This document shows positions 23,219 to 34,560 of a stretch of DNA of 64,000 nt, in pieces. The notes under the pieces were generated by a model that saw only the letters and a list, made by a program, of their open reading frames with translations, had not been told where the DNA came from and did not search any database. The translations under genes and the position numbers were made by a program. The stretch spans positions 57,629,378-57,693,377 of the forward strand of contig NC_030678.2 in the NCBI RefSeq assembly GCF_000004195.4, written 5' to 3'. This DNA is from Xenopus tropicalis (Eukaryota > Chordata > Amphibia > Anura > Pipidae). How positions within the stretch are numbered: the first letter of the stretch is position 1; each line of letters opens with the position of its first letter.

Positions 23219-24365
23219 CTTTGAGCTCTGTGCTTTGTGCTGGAGATGCCATTAAAAAATGTTACAGGCATAAGACCAACTGCTAGGTTTATGGAATACT
23301 TTTCAGGTGCAATTTGGCTTCCATTCATTTACATAGCATTTGCATTCAGTGTTAGTAATGAGCCCTAAAGTTGGGTCCATTTATCTCTCATGGGATAAAA
23401 TGTGCAATTTAAAAGCACTATTATAAGACTAGTAGGCAGAGCTTATAAAAAAGCAAATTAGCCTAAAATAATTTGCCCAATTAATAAAATAGGTATAAAA
23501 GTCAATTTTTTCCATCTAACACAAAAAGCTAAACCTTGTGTGTTTAACACCAAAATAAAAAGAATTGAAATGGGTCCAGAGATGTGCTCTAGAGTCATGG
23601 ATTATTGGCTGACATTATCAAGAACACATAATACAGCCCTTAATGAGCCATACACCCAATCATTTCCCAAATGGGAGCAGCAAGAAAATGAACAAATGAC
23701 TTAAGATTATAGCACAGGTGTTTTATTTAATGTCTGCTTTGTGTCAGTAGCTCAACTACGCCGTTACATATCCCAGATGTGGTTGGTCGACTGCATCTGT
23801 TTCGGGAAGCCCCAGGCCATAAATGTGGCAAATGGGAATAACATGTCTAGAATGTGTACAGACTTATGGTGTTTGATTGAAAGAGGTACATTAGGCATAT
23901 TTAACCTTGCAAACCTTAGAGAAAAATTAGCTTTTACTGTGCTTTGCTGTAAAATCAAACTGAGTCACAGAAAACAGACAAAAAAACATAACACACCTTT
24001 GTCTTAAGGAAAGCAATAATCTTGTTTATAGCATAGGTACTAATCGAGGATCTAACAAACAGCCCCCTAGCTTGTTTCTAAAGGGAAGCTGGGATTTGTA
24101 CAACAGCTGGAGAGCAACAAGTTGACACCCCTGTTTACACCCTTGATTGTCTAGACACAGTAAGCTTTTGTATTTATATCTTGGGCTGGTGCTGAACTAG
24201 GTGGTCAGGATGCAACACGGTGTTCCAGAGAGTGCCCCAATGACAAATCAAATTAATTTGTTCTGGAAATATTTAATTTTACTTATGACTGATCATACTT
24301 CATGAACATGGATTCAATCAATACAATACAATCAATTCAATCAACACCGATTATTCCACTGGAAA
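23219..24365. other. No gene seen
   Basis: Intron-like. Open frames on both strands at about 23741-24007 have no family features. Confidence 0.45.
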
Positions 24366-24369
24366 AAAC

Positions 24370-24875
24370 AATTTTAAAAATGAACATTTTCCCTAGCATA
24401 CCTTGGTGACTCTCGTATCTAGGACTTCTCGCACACTGCACCCATCTTCCACCCGCTTTTCCCCGTCCCATTAGGCACTGCCAGACTCTCCAAGCCTTTA
24501 AACGGTCTCTTGAAAAACTCACCTTTTCACTCAAGCCTATAATCTAAACCCTCAGAAATGCGAGCAACCCTAATCTTTCCTCAAACATTCACTAACCACT
24601 GGTTTTCAGTTCTCACTCCGCACTTACTGTCACTTTGCACACCTACATGAACTCTAACGCCATGCTAGTTACCCTGACCTTATGTCTCAGCCCTCCCTTT
24701 TGGAATGTAAGCTCTTGTGAGCAGGGCCCTCCCCTAGTGTCTCCAATCCAAACCAAATGTAACTGCAGACCATTTTTGTGAATTGTTTATATGTAAATGT
24801 TAACTGTTCTGTCTTTTGTACCCCTCTATTCTGTAAAGCGCTGCATAAATTGATGGGGCTACATAAATAATAATA
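24370..24875 (+). mobile_element. Non-LTR LINE 3' end with AAT tail
   Basis: It contains a decayed RT C-terminus (AFKRSLEKLTF, similar to the usual ending FKRSLKTHLF), then TGTAAGCTCTTGTGAGCAGG and GTAAAGCGCTGCATAAATTG, and ends in an (AAT)n tail at about 24862-24878. This arrangement fits a Rex/L2-like LINE that is 5'-truncated. The clade is inferred. Confidence 0.6.
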
Positions 24876-25731
24876 ATAAGCACAGTCATTGGCTGGAAAG
24901 ACAAAGACATCGGCTGCCAATTCCACTCTGCAGTCTAATGACAAATGTATGCAATATGATAATTGACCTATGGGCCACTTGGCCCTCACACACAGATCTT
25001 TTTATGTATGGCCAACTTTAGACTAAAGATAATTCATTAAGGCATTTCAGACATTGGCAGAGTAAGTAAAATTATTGGCAGAAGAGAGAGAGAGAGAGAG
25101 CACACCCCGTGACAAGATAAACCACTAGAGATCAAGGGAAAAATAATGACTTGCAGAGTAATAGGAAGCATATCAAAAGATTCCATAGAAACAAGTTTTT
25201 ATGTGCAGCCATGTAAGTAGATTTTTACAATCTATGCATCACCCAGAGGGACTTCAAGTGCCAGAATCCATCACTTTTTCAGCCTAAAAGGGGTGAGCAC
25301 AGACAGACCATAATGGTTTTATTCCAATTTGCGGGAGCAGTATGTCTATGTTAAAAAAAGAATACCATTCTATTTATGTTATGAAGTTCATATAGTATGA
25401 GTTAAAGTCAAAAAGAAGGGATATTTTCCCTTGAACTCTGAACTATGTCATTTATACAACCATTTCTAAGGCTTTGAACTGCAGTCTAATGACAATAAGA
25501 GCCATGCCCATCAAATGCAAAAATCATGGAATCATGGCAATTCTTTTTATAACTGGGCATTCTGCCAACATCTTTACACAACAACAAAAAACTTAAGAAC
25601 ATATAGAACTGCAAGCATCTCTCGCCCAGCTCAAGTAATTGTTAATCACTAAAAAACACAATACAATGGAACAGCATGGTAAAAGCCACTGCTTATTGAA
25701 GACATTTAAAATTCATGAAAACATGAAAGCT
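24876..25731. other. No gene seen; GA microsatellite
   Basis: Intron-like, with a (GA)n run at about 25083-25100. Confidence 0.5.
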
Positions 25732-25746
25732 TATATCTAACTGTAG

Positions 25747-25996
25747 CATTTGAATTGGGGAGTTCAACCCTCTGTTAGCATACCCATAAGGGTATCAGGT
25801 GCAAAATACTGGAAGAACCTCACCTTGCATGGGGGTCAATATTCAACAGCAAAAAAATCTGAAAATCAAAGCTTGAGAAAGGGTCCAGAGGGGCCCGAAA
25901 AACGTTGCTATCCTTTTATGTATGTACTTGGGCAAATAAAACACTTTTTTACACGGCTTGCAAATTTCAGTGTGCTACTGGATTTTTTTGCTGTTG
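25747..25996 (+). mobile_element. 250-bp Penelope-like insertion with 15-bp target duplication
   Basis: It is flanked by identical 15-bp copies TATATCTAACTGTAG at 25732-25746 and 25997-26011. It contains internal inverted segments CAACAGCAAAAAAATC (about 25837) and GATTTTTTTGCTGTTG (right end). Between them are CTTGAGAAA, a GGGTCC/GGGCCC stem and GAAAAACGTTGC (about 25879-25912), which looks like a decayed hammerhead core. A 15-bp duplication points to target-primed or Penelope-like insertion rather than a cut-and-paste transposase. There is no poly(A) tail and no coding sequence. Confidence 0.6.
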
Positions 25997-26011
25997 TATA
26001 TCTAACTGTAG

Positions 26012-26620
26012 GGCACACAATTCTGGAAAATAACACTACTTACATATGGTGCATATAAATTTTGGCTTTTGAGGTCTACTAGAAGAGTAATGAAATGGAA
26101 AAAACAAAAAGTAAAGCAGTCTCAAAAAAACAAATATCTCTTCAGTTATCACCACTGCCAAATTCACATTTGTTTCTTGAAGTTTTGTTTGATGAAAAAA
26201 TTATTGTACCTACTACTGTAAAATATGGCAACATCACAAATCACCAGAGATTACCTGTCTAAAACTTCAATGACTTGATATTCTTATATTTTACAGAAGG
26301 GAGTACATACTGTGTCTGTGTGAATGTCTTGGTATCTGTTTTGATGAGTACTGCTCATGCTTTTGGGATGTGTCTCCATACAGCTTTTGCTAGCATTCAT
26401 GGGAAGGAAGTGCAGATTCATCCAGGTTTTTGTGGGGCTTTACAATTAAAATAATGGGGATGTAAAAAGGCAAAAGTCCATCAAGTTACAAATGAACCCC
26501 AGCACACATGCATCACAAACATAAACAGACCTATCTATATACTCCCACTAACTGTATTCTTCCATTACTTTTACTAGTCTATTCAAAGATTGCTGCACTA
26601 TCTCTAGCTCATTAATATCT
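26012..26620. other. No gene seen
   Basis: Intron-like sequence without recognised elements. Confidence 0.5.
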
Positions 26621-26624
26621 GTTT

Positions 26625-26782
26625 TAAGCGCAAGCGTCCAAAAAAGTTGCATAAGCGTCCGAAAAAGTCGCATAAGTGTCTGAAAAAGTCGCGCGGGCGT
26701 ACGAAAAAGTCGTGCAAGCACGAAAAAATCTGCAAAAATACGCTCGGACCTCCGAGCGTTCGCGTCTTAATAAATCCCCCCC
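26625..26782. mobile_element. Harbinger-like MITE fragment with CGAAAAAGTCG units
   Basis: It contains several GTCCGAAAAAGTCGC-like units and a right end CTTAATAAATCCCCCCCTA, resembling the elements at 52755-53038 and 62445-62912. The left end is not preserved. Confidence 0.6.
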
Positions 26783-26839
26783 TATGAGTAAAGTAAGTCA
26801 AGAATGTCCCCAACATACTGCTAGTGTATAACTTGCACT

Positions 26840-28450
26840 TATGTTATTTATACCAAAGTGCATAACCTTGCATTTATCAGCACTGAACCTCGTTTGCCAC
26901 TTTGCAAAATGGGAGCATAGAACTTTTAGTTTTGCACAATTTAGTATCATCAGCAAAGATAGAGACAGTCATTTCAATGGTCACCTCAGGATCATTAATA
27001 AACAAGTTAAAAAGCAAAGGACCAAATACAGATCCCTGCGGTACTCCACTAACAACACTGGCCAATTTACAAAATGTTTTATTTACCATAACTCTTTGTA
27101 ATCTATTTTTCAGCAAGTTCACTACCAAAGCACAAATATTATGTTCCTGGTCAATATTTTTTAATTAATCAGTTACCTTCTGTGTGGTACTTTATCAAAC
27201 GCATAAGCAAAGTCTGAGTAGATCATATTAGTATTATCATTATCAGTAGTTACTGCTAGAACCAAAATAGTCTTTCCAAGTAGGTTCCTGAACTACCTGA
27301 AATAAAAAGTTGCCATTTACAAACCCACTAGCTTTCTCCAGTCAGTGTTTGGATAATTGAAGTCACCCATGATAATAACTTAACCTAACTTTTAAGCTTC
27401 TTCCATTGATCATTTTCTATGTAATTATAAGTTTAGCTGAGATCTATAGAGATTAGACACCCTTTGAAATGCTAACCCTGGTATTTCTTTAGTGCATTAC
27501 ATTAATTCTGGTGTATTTTAATCCCTCTATTGCTCTCTAATTTCTTTTCCCAATTACACATTTCATCTCTCCAGGTCTAAGTAATGTCACTTAAAACACA
27601 ATTATTTGTTAATAAAATCAATTCCAATTCCATTTTACCTGACAAGCATAACCCCCCTCCGTAATATTTATTATATAAGTGTAGTGTCAGATCTATAGTT
27701 ACTGTTGAGACAGTTTTCTTTGTATCAAAGGGATCTTCTTAACTGCTATGGACTCCCCTCACTGCTTCCCCATGACCCCTTTTCTAATCCCAAGGGCCAT
27801 CTACACTTGCTTCCACTTAATGCTTTGATTCAAACCCCCTTGCCTAAACACTTGTCTAGCCTCTTAGACAGTCTTTCCCCTAGCCCATGAACCCCATTGA
27901 ATTGAACTGCAGTTTGTCACAGCTATATAAAATGCAGGAAAAATCAGCCCAGTGTTCTAGGAACCCAAACCCTTCTTTCCTGCACTTAAACTTTAGCCAC
28001 ACATTTAGCATCCTAAACGCCCACTCCCAAAATGACATTGAAAGACCTTTCCTGAATTTTAGATCCTAGATTCCTGAACCCACTCTTAAAGGTCATACTT
28101 CTAGCATAAATTGTGTAATTAGTATCAATATGTACCAGGACAGCTAGCCAGCCAATAATTTATCTACCAGGTGAAACCCTAGCACAAGGGAGACAGCAAA
28201 CTTTTTGGTTGTGGCGATCCCGACAGCATAAGCAAAAGCCCTATCTGCTATCAAAAGGCTGTTTGAATGATCAGCCCCATCTAGAACTGCCGCACAGTCT
28301 GGCAAATCTGTTGGGATTCACAAATCCTGGATCAGACTCCCTTTTCTGTTTTGGCTTTCTGTTACCCAGCTGACAGCCTACTCATCCTCCTGCTGTTCTC
28401 TTTCCCCAGTACTATCTGACCCAGCTAGGTCTTGCTCAGTGAGCAAGAGA
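26840..28450 (-). mobile_element. CR1/L2-clade LINE with esterase-like ORF region
   Basis: A decayed minus-strand LINE. In 5'-to-3' order on the minus strand: an esterase-like (SGNH) region with CRKEGFGFLEHW (about 27950-27985) and relics of GERLSKRLDKCLGKGV (about 27830-27880); an endonuclease box VIIMGDFNYPNTDW (about 27345-27388); and an RT segment (26877-27128). Only about 250 bp separate the endonuclease box from RT, so a large internal part is gone. An esterase domain ahead of endonuclease and RT is known in CR1/L2-type LINEs. Confidence 0.7.
26877..27128 (-). pseudogene. CR1/L2 reverse transcriptase fragment
   Basis: Minus-strand translation gives VVSGVPQGSVFGPLLFNLFI and FADDTKLC, the hallmark RT motifs of CR1/L2 LINEs. 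FADD holds the metal-binding aspartates. Only the palm fragment remains, about 80 residues. Confidence 0.85.
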
Positions 28451-28719
28451 CACATCTTAAGCTTGTCAGTCAATCACAGTGTTGCAATATGTTATTCTAG
28501 AGCTCTCATGCAAGCTTTTAAAGTGGCTCATTTAACCCATGAGAAACACCCTGGAACCCGATTCTGCATACACACAGCAGACTGTGCACCGAATCATATC
28601 TTAAAACAAGATTTTGTAGCTTAATAGCTGTGAATGACATTATAAGATCTATAAAGGGAGGTGTGTCTTCTGTACCAGTCATTAAAGTGCTATTAACATG
28701 TATAATAAACAACAGCTGC

Positions 28720-28943
28720 CAGTGGCGTAACTACTCGCAGCGTTGGAGGTGCAACTGCACCTGGGCCGTACCACCATGGGTCCTGTTGCAGACACCAGTG
28801 TGAGAACTGAGGATGGAAGGTATTTATGAGACCAGAGGTTTGGGAGGGTGCATCCAGAGGGTGAAGGGAAGCAGCCTAGGGAGTGGGGTTTGGCTAGGGG
28901 GCAATTCCAGCACCCAGGCCTAAACTACTCTAGTTATGCCACT
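28720..28943. mobile_element. hAT-like MITE (AGTGGCGTAACTA ends)
   Basis: The left end CAGTGGCGTAACTACTC and the right end TAGTTATGCCACT form terminal inverted repeats typical of a widespread vertebrate hAT-type short element. The body is GC-richer than its flanks. I could not confirm an 8-bp duplication. Confidence 0.6.
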
Positions 28944-29199
28944 CTGCTGTTCAGGTAGTTGCTGGCTGGCAGATTACTGTGTGATTGAAACTGTAATTAA
29001 AACTCTTTCTCTGTAATTAATACATTTCTTTCTACACAGTACTTTAAGAGGCCATCAGATTAGATGTCTTTTGCAATCCCTACTCTGCTTACAATCCTTA
29101 CACACACAAAAAATCTCATTCTTAAATGTAGAAAATGTTATTCCTAAAAGGTCCGGCCCCCTTAAGAACATTTGCATAGCAAACCTCAAAGGGAAATCG

Positions 29200-29760
29200 A
29201 GGCATGTAGAGTGATGTTAACCACAGGATGGGGGCAGCAGAACAGCAGCCAGGCAACAGTCACCACAGGCAGCTCTCTAACAGCCATTCTACAGAGTCAT
29301 AACACTGCTGGAGGGAATGGCCCCTGACAGAGGGCTGACTCAGCGGGAGGTAGTGGTTTATGTAATCCACAGCAATCCATTATTACAAAGGAGCTTTCAC
29401 AAACTCCCAAGCGCTGGGCACAGCTAAGTTATTGATTAAAGAGACAGCGGCGGAAGCGCAGACAAAAGGAGGAGGGAGGGAGAGCAAGACTCTCATCCAT
29501 TAAGGGATGCTGCTATCCACCAATTAGAAAAGAAAAAATCATTACTCAGCAGCCATCAGCGACCTATAGGCAGCGATGAAGCGCAAACACTTAATTTATC
29601 TCTCCCCCCTTTCCCTCCTCCTGATGACAGCCACCTCTTAGGAAATCCAATGACAGCTATTAAGAGATGCTTCTACATACAGATTAGAGCACACAGTGTG
29701 CCAGGAATTGCATTCTTCCGCTAGTACTCCAGGGGCCATTCTGAACCCCCAAGCTAGAAA
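29200..29760. promoter_or_regulatory. Possible conserved non-coding element
   Basis: A non-repetitive, GC-richer block with no transposon ends and no long open frame. It contains several homeobox- and TALE-like words (TTAATTTATC, CCAATTAG, two TGACAG sites near 29625 and 29653). It stands out from the surrounding AT-rich repeats. Function is inferred from texture only. Confidence 0.3.
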
Positions 29761-30211
29761 GGCTTGCTTCTCCTCATGATCATTTCATGGGATTTATATG
29801 AAAAAAAGATTTATTGCAAAGTAATGAATACTTCCTTGCACACTCTATATTTATAAATGCTTACTGAAGGAAATAAAATAAAAAAATGCATGGACTTGTG
29901 ATGCATTTAGGGCAAAGCAACATTACAATGAATGGCAGCATGTAAAAAGTCCAAAAGAGATATGGAAGGCTCATCATCATAACCAGGATTTTCCTTTTTA
30001 TTAACACAATTTCAAACTTCGCAGCATCTGTTTCTCTTGTCCTAAACTGTCTCTCACTCCTCTGCTTCTTTGCCTGTCTCTCATATACTTTGTCTCTGTC
30101 CCTCTCCTCGCTTCCTCTTCCTTTCCTCTCTATCAACCCTTAACAACTTTATTAACACATAACAATTGTATTTTATTACTAATAGCAACAGTTGTTACTT
30201 ACGAGCATTAA

Positions 30212-30658
30212 AGGAGAAGTAATGGTTAATAAGCCTTATCAGAAAGATCTATGTAAATACAGCCATAAACACTCACATAAAAGCTGCTCTGAGTCCTCTA
30301 TCAAAAGAAACACAGGATTTATTTTCTTCTTTTGTGTATACATGTTCTTTAGTATCAGACTTTCACCTCTCAGAAAAATCCTTTGGGGCATCTCAGTTTG
30401 CAGCTCTCTCCCTCTCCTCCTCCTCCTTCCCCCCCATCTCTCCTCCTCCCAACTGTATTATAATCTGCGATATCAGGAGCTGCAGCATGGAAGTTACTGA
30501 GACAAAGCTAAAATGGCAGCTGCTATCATAAACAAACACAGGGAGCTTCTAGAGCTGTTAACTCAGGTATGGTGGAGCTTTACAGAGAATAAATATAGCA
30601 TTCTAGCTTGTACTATTTTGACTAATCTATTGGCAATCAAAATGCCTTTCCTTCTTCT
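30212..30658. mobile_element. T2-type MITE, complete
   Basis: TTAA at 30208-30211 and 30659-30662. Ends are AGGAGAAGTAATGG and CCTTTCCTTCTTCT. The body is the reverse orientation of the family at 7081 and 22734 (GAGTCCTCTATCAAAAGAAA). Non-coding. Confidence 0.83.
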
Positions 30659-30705
30659 TTAAGTTGCAAGTATAGACAGAGGGTGATTTCTTTGTTTAGG
30701 GAGGC

Positions 30706-31309
30706 TAAAGATGCCTATACATGGGCTGAAATACAGTAGCAATCGCTGGTCAATACTGCAAATTTTATTACCAGAACATCCAACAGTTTTTTATAGCAAA
30801 AAAGGGAGAGACATATAGAGCCCTTATTGGCTCTATATAGAGGTATTAACAGAGAACAAGGTGCTGTCTGGATCTATTAGTTTGCCTGATACACTGATAT
30901 GCCCCTTTGCAATTTCCCCCATTATTGCACATTTTTCCAGGGCCATCTTTGCCATGAGGCAAGGTCAGAAACATATCACAGTGTCACCTATCAGCCATGT
31001 AAGCTAACTGCTAACTGACTAAATTGATATCCTGATGGGTAATAGCATCCTAGAAAATACCTTTGCATTGCACCTGTCTAAACAATTGGAACCATGTATT
31101 TGTGAGAAGGTGCCTTCTTCAAATGGTGCAATGCCAAGGTAATTTTAGTTACCTGCTGCAAGACAGATTTTCAATAGGTGACTGTACAGGGCAGTGAGCA
31201 GAAGATTGTATTTTTTCAGCAGGCCATCAGGACAAGGATCCATTAACAAGCCTATCCGGTCCTCAATCAAACAGGGAAATCAAACTTGTGCGATGTATGG
31301 CCACCTTAA
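30706..31309. mobile_element. MITE of the GCC(A)TACATGG family
   Basis: The left end CTAAAGATGCCTATACATGG and the right end CGATGTATGGCCACCTTA are imperfect inverted repeats of a Xenopus family also seen at 48849-49090 and 58430-58512. The target duplication is not resolved. Confidence 0.5.
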
Positions 31310-31965
31310 CTCTGTTAGTACAAAGTGCTATAATGTGCATTTTGGGGACTAGAACCACTTGTATTTACTGTGTCAGACACTTTTATGTACTTTATGTACA
31401 GGAAGCAGCATGAGTTGTTTCAGGCTTTTCTCTGCTAGCTAAAATATACTTTTGAAAAACTGCTCCATATGCTCTCAATAAATACAGTGAGAGGCAGTGG
31501 CGACTGACACCCCAAATACATTTTACACAGTGAAAGGCAATATGTTCTGACACCCCTTGCCCTTCCAAAAAGCAAGTTACCCAAAGGTTGGAGTAGATTT
31601 TAAACCATTCTGCACACAATAATATGTCAGAAATCATCTGTCCTGCTAAAATGCTCCTTTGCAACACCTAGTAGTAGGAGAAATAGTTGGAGAAGCATAG
31701 TCATATAAGACCAGGAGATAAGAACTAAATAACTGAGCTGCATTAAAGCACTTCTATGGTGCTGCACTGATTGTTTCCTTATGTACAGGATATCATGCAT
31801 AATATGCCGAGATCGCTGCCCACACACAATTACTAGAACTTAAAAAGAACATTAATGCGTTAGAAAATAACATTATAAATGCTATAGTTTTTTTCCTTTA
31901 AAATTTGTTTATAGCTCTTTGTGATTTCTTTCTTTCCCATTGAGGGCAAAAATCATCAGGCTTTT
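31310..31965. other. No gene seen
   Basis: Intron-like. Minus-strand open frames at 31392-31827 show no domain. Confidence 0.45.
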
Positions 31966-31969
31966 TCAT

Positions 31970-32470
31970 GATAAACATTTTTTCCCATTTGATTTATTGT
32001 GTCCTTAACGTTGTCTTTTTTCTTAAACTTGACATTCCTAAATGCATGTCAATATATGACTTTGCATTTATTGTCTTATTATATTTAACCTCATCTGCTA
32101 TTTTCTTGTCCCTCATTTCTCTAAATGTATCTGTAATGTAGAAACTGAATGAATCACCTTTCATAATTTTGTGTCATTTGCAAAAAAGTAGACACTGATT
32201 CCAATATCATGTTTAGGGAACTTAATAAATGAAAGAATGCAGTCCAAAGGACAGAACAGACAGGCTTACTCAGGTGCAATCAGAGAGTATTGGAGAATAT
32301 TTCATTAACAGCTGCAGCAGCATATTCAATGTATAATTTGTATTTGCCCTTTTTTTGCCAGATGAAAAACCTTGTATTTATCACAGTTTAAACACCAGTT
32401 GCCAGTTTGCTGCCCAGTCCTCAATTTCATTTAACCTAAATGACAATGAAATGGTTTCTAGGTGCCCTTC
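31970..32470 (-). pseudogene. CR1/L2 LINE RT remnant
   Basis: Minus-strand translation gives EIEDWAANWQLVF followed by a KTRFFIW-like stretch, corresponding to the part of CR1/L2 RT after FADD. The same part is at about 26840 and 58080. Highly decayed. Confidence 0.45.
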
Positions 32471-32512
32471 ATGTTACTTTTTATACTAATGACCACTATG
32501 GTTTACTCTTAA

Positions 32513-34560
32513 CGCTTTGCCTGCCAAGCATGTAGCTTTTACGTGCTGGCAGACAAAGGCTCTAACTGGCAAGAACATAAGAGATATAGGGGGCTATGTA
32601 ATAAAAGGCACTAATTTAGCCCAGGTGCATTCACTCTTAGCAACCAATCATCAGGTAGAATTTACCAGCCACCTGTTTAAAAGCAAACATCTTATAGGTT
32701 GCTATAGGCTACTGCTGCTGGGCAAACTTACTGGTAATGCCTTTTATTACATATGGTGTCCTTTTTTGCAGTTAGAGGTCTATCAGGGTTATGGCCAGGA
32801 GCAGTAACACATAGCAACCAGTCACTAGGAAGCATTTACTGGTTATCTGTTTAAAAGCAAACATCTTATTGGTTGCTATGGGTTACTGCTCCTGGGCAAA
32901 CATAATGCCTTTTATTACACAAGGTAGCTGTCTGCAATGAAGGACAGCGAGTCAGAAGCACTTACAACCCATCAATGCGGCTATTAAGCATTTTCAGGAT
33001 CAGGTATTTTGATCACTAATCACCCTGTTGAATCAATTATTTTGTTATTTCATTCATTTCCATATTTTATTGCATATGTAACCCTGCATTATTGTTCATT
33101 GCTTTGCAGTAGAAAGTCATATGCATACATTATATCCCTTTGGATTTGTCAGAATATGTACTTGAAAAAAATTTAAGTTTTTCTGGGGTCTTCATAATGT
33201 TACCAGGTATTACAATACATAATACACAGGCAGGGTACTTTGCTTGCAGAAGCTAAATCAGCAGCTAATAAAATTCATATGCATTGTTTCCATTTTGGGG
33301 TCCCTACATGCCAATCTATGTATTTTGCACATCAAACGGTCTCCTGGCACCCATATTTAAGATGTTTTATCTTTTGACATATGAAATTGTAAATGATAAA
33401 ATATGGAAAATTGAGCACTTTTGGCAATTTTCAGAAACTGCTAACTTTAGCACATCTCTGCACCTTAGTAGTTTGGAGTAGAAAGACATTACCCTTTCTT
33501 AATTATTAGAATGTGTTTCCAAAACTTTTGAGAGAATTTCTATTCTCCATAAATATATGGCTTTTTATGTCTTTACCCAGAGCTGCATCTACACCCTGTG
33601 CATAGTGTGGCAGCCTTAAGGAAGCGGCCTACAGGTGCCTATATGTAATTAGAAAAATTAGAAAAAAGATCTCTAACCAGATACTTGCCACTAAATCCAG
33701 TAGCAGACCTGAGGGGGGGGGGACAGAATACCAGTACAGTACAAATGAGCCATCTGTACAAGCGTAATAAGTGTACAAGGGTAATAAATACTGCCAAATT
33801 TAGCAAAGCTTTGCGCTGCTTGGTAGTTTGGACATATTTACCCTTTCTGGATTCAAAAGAATGCGTATTTTCCAAAAATATATGGTTTTCAGTGTTTCAC
33901 ATACTTCTTTTTGCTTTTATTGTAAATAAACAGGCAATGTGTTTTTGAAGTTGTTGAAATATAAGCCGTGAAATTAGTATGCACAAGTTATATTTTGGTA
34001 ATTTTATGCACACTGATCATCAAACTGTTCAGCAGACCCCTGATATTGATATTTAGGATGCTCTATGCTGGTACCTAATGATATGTGGGAGATAAGATGC
34101 AATTTTCAGAAATGTAATCAAAATCACTAGCTTTAGCAAAGCTTTATAGTTTGGGAGTTTGTGGTAGAGAGGCATATATATTTTCCAAAAAAGTACACTA
34201 CGTTTACAGGATATTAGCTCCTGTTTACGGCTTTACCCCACATTAAATACAGTAACTGCGCTGATTTTGCAGTAGGTGAAATGACAGCTTTGATAGTACA
34301 TATACATTATTTTCATTTTGGGACACTTAGATGCCATATATTTTGGGAATCCTTCATCTATGTACTGTACATTGGTCATCAAATTGTTCAGTAGACCTCT
34401 GGCATTTATATCCATCACTATACATATTACCTAGCTTTGAGGTAATTTTTAAAATGCTTAGATTATAGTTGGGTAGTTTGGAGAAGAAAGATATATTTAC
34501 CCATTTTGGATTTCTCAGAATGTGTTCTTTCCAAAATGAAATGGTTTAGTGTGGAAAACC
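32513..34560 (+). mobile_element. Second piggyBac (Uribo-type) element, left end and internal repeats
   Basis: TTAA at 32509-32512 is followed by CGCTTTGCCTGCCAAGCATG and a nearby CGTGCTGGCAGACAAAGG, a piggyBac Uribo-like terminus. From about 33130 the body repeats the internal block seen in 16578-18524 (AGAATGTGTACTTTCC-like, GTTTGGAGTAGAAAGACAT, CATCAAACTGTTCAG) in at least three diverged copies (about 33320, 34020, 34380). No transposase is seen and the right end was not found. Confidence 0.6.
32594..32930. mobile_element. Two related MITEs with GTAATAAAAGGC ends, nested in the piggyBac copy
   Basis: The first runs from TATGTAATAAAAGGCA (32594) to TGCCTTTTATTACATA (about 32755). The second (about 32795-32925) shares AGCAAACATCTTATTGGTTG and the TGCCTTTTATTACA right end. 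The second also contains the inverted pair AGCAGTAACACATAGCAACC and GGTTGCTATGGGTTACTGCT. Confidence 0.6.

Noticed and set aside
23741..24007. Overlapping open frames on both strands
   Set aside because: No domain and no splice or promoter context; they mirror each other as expected by chance.
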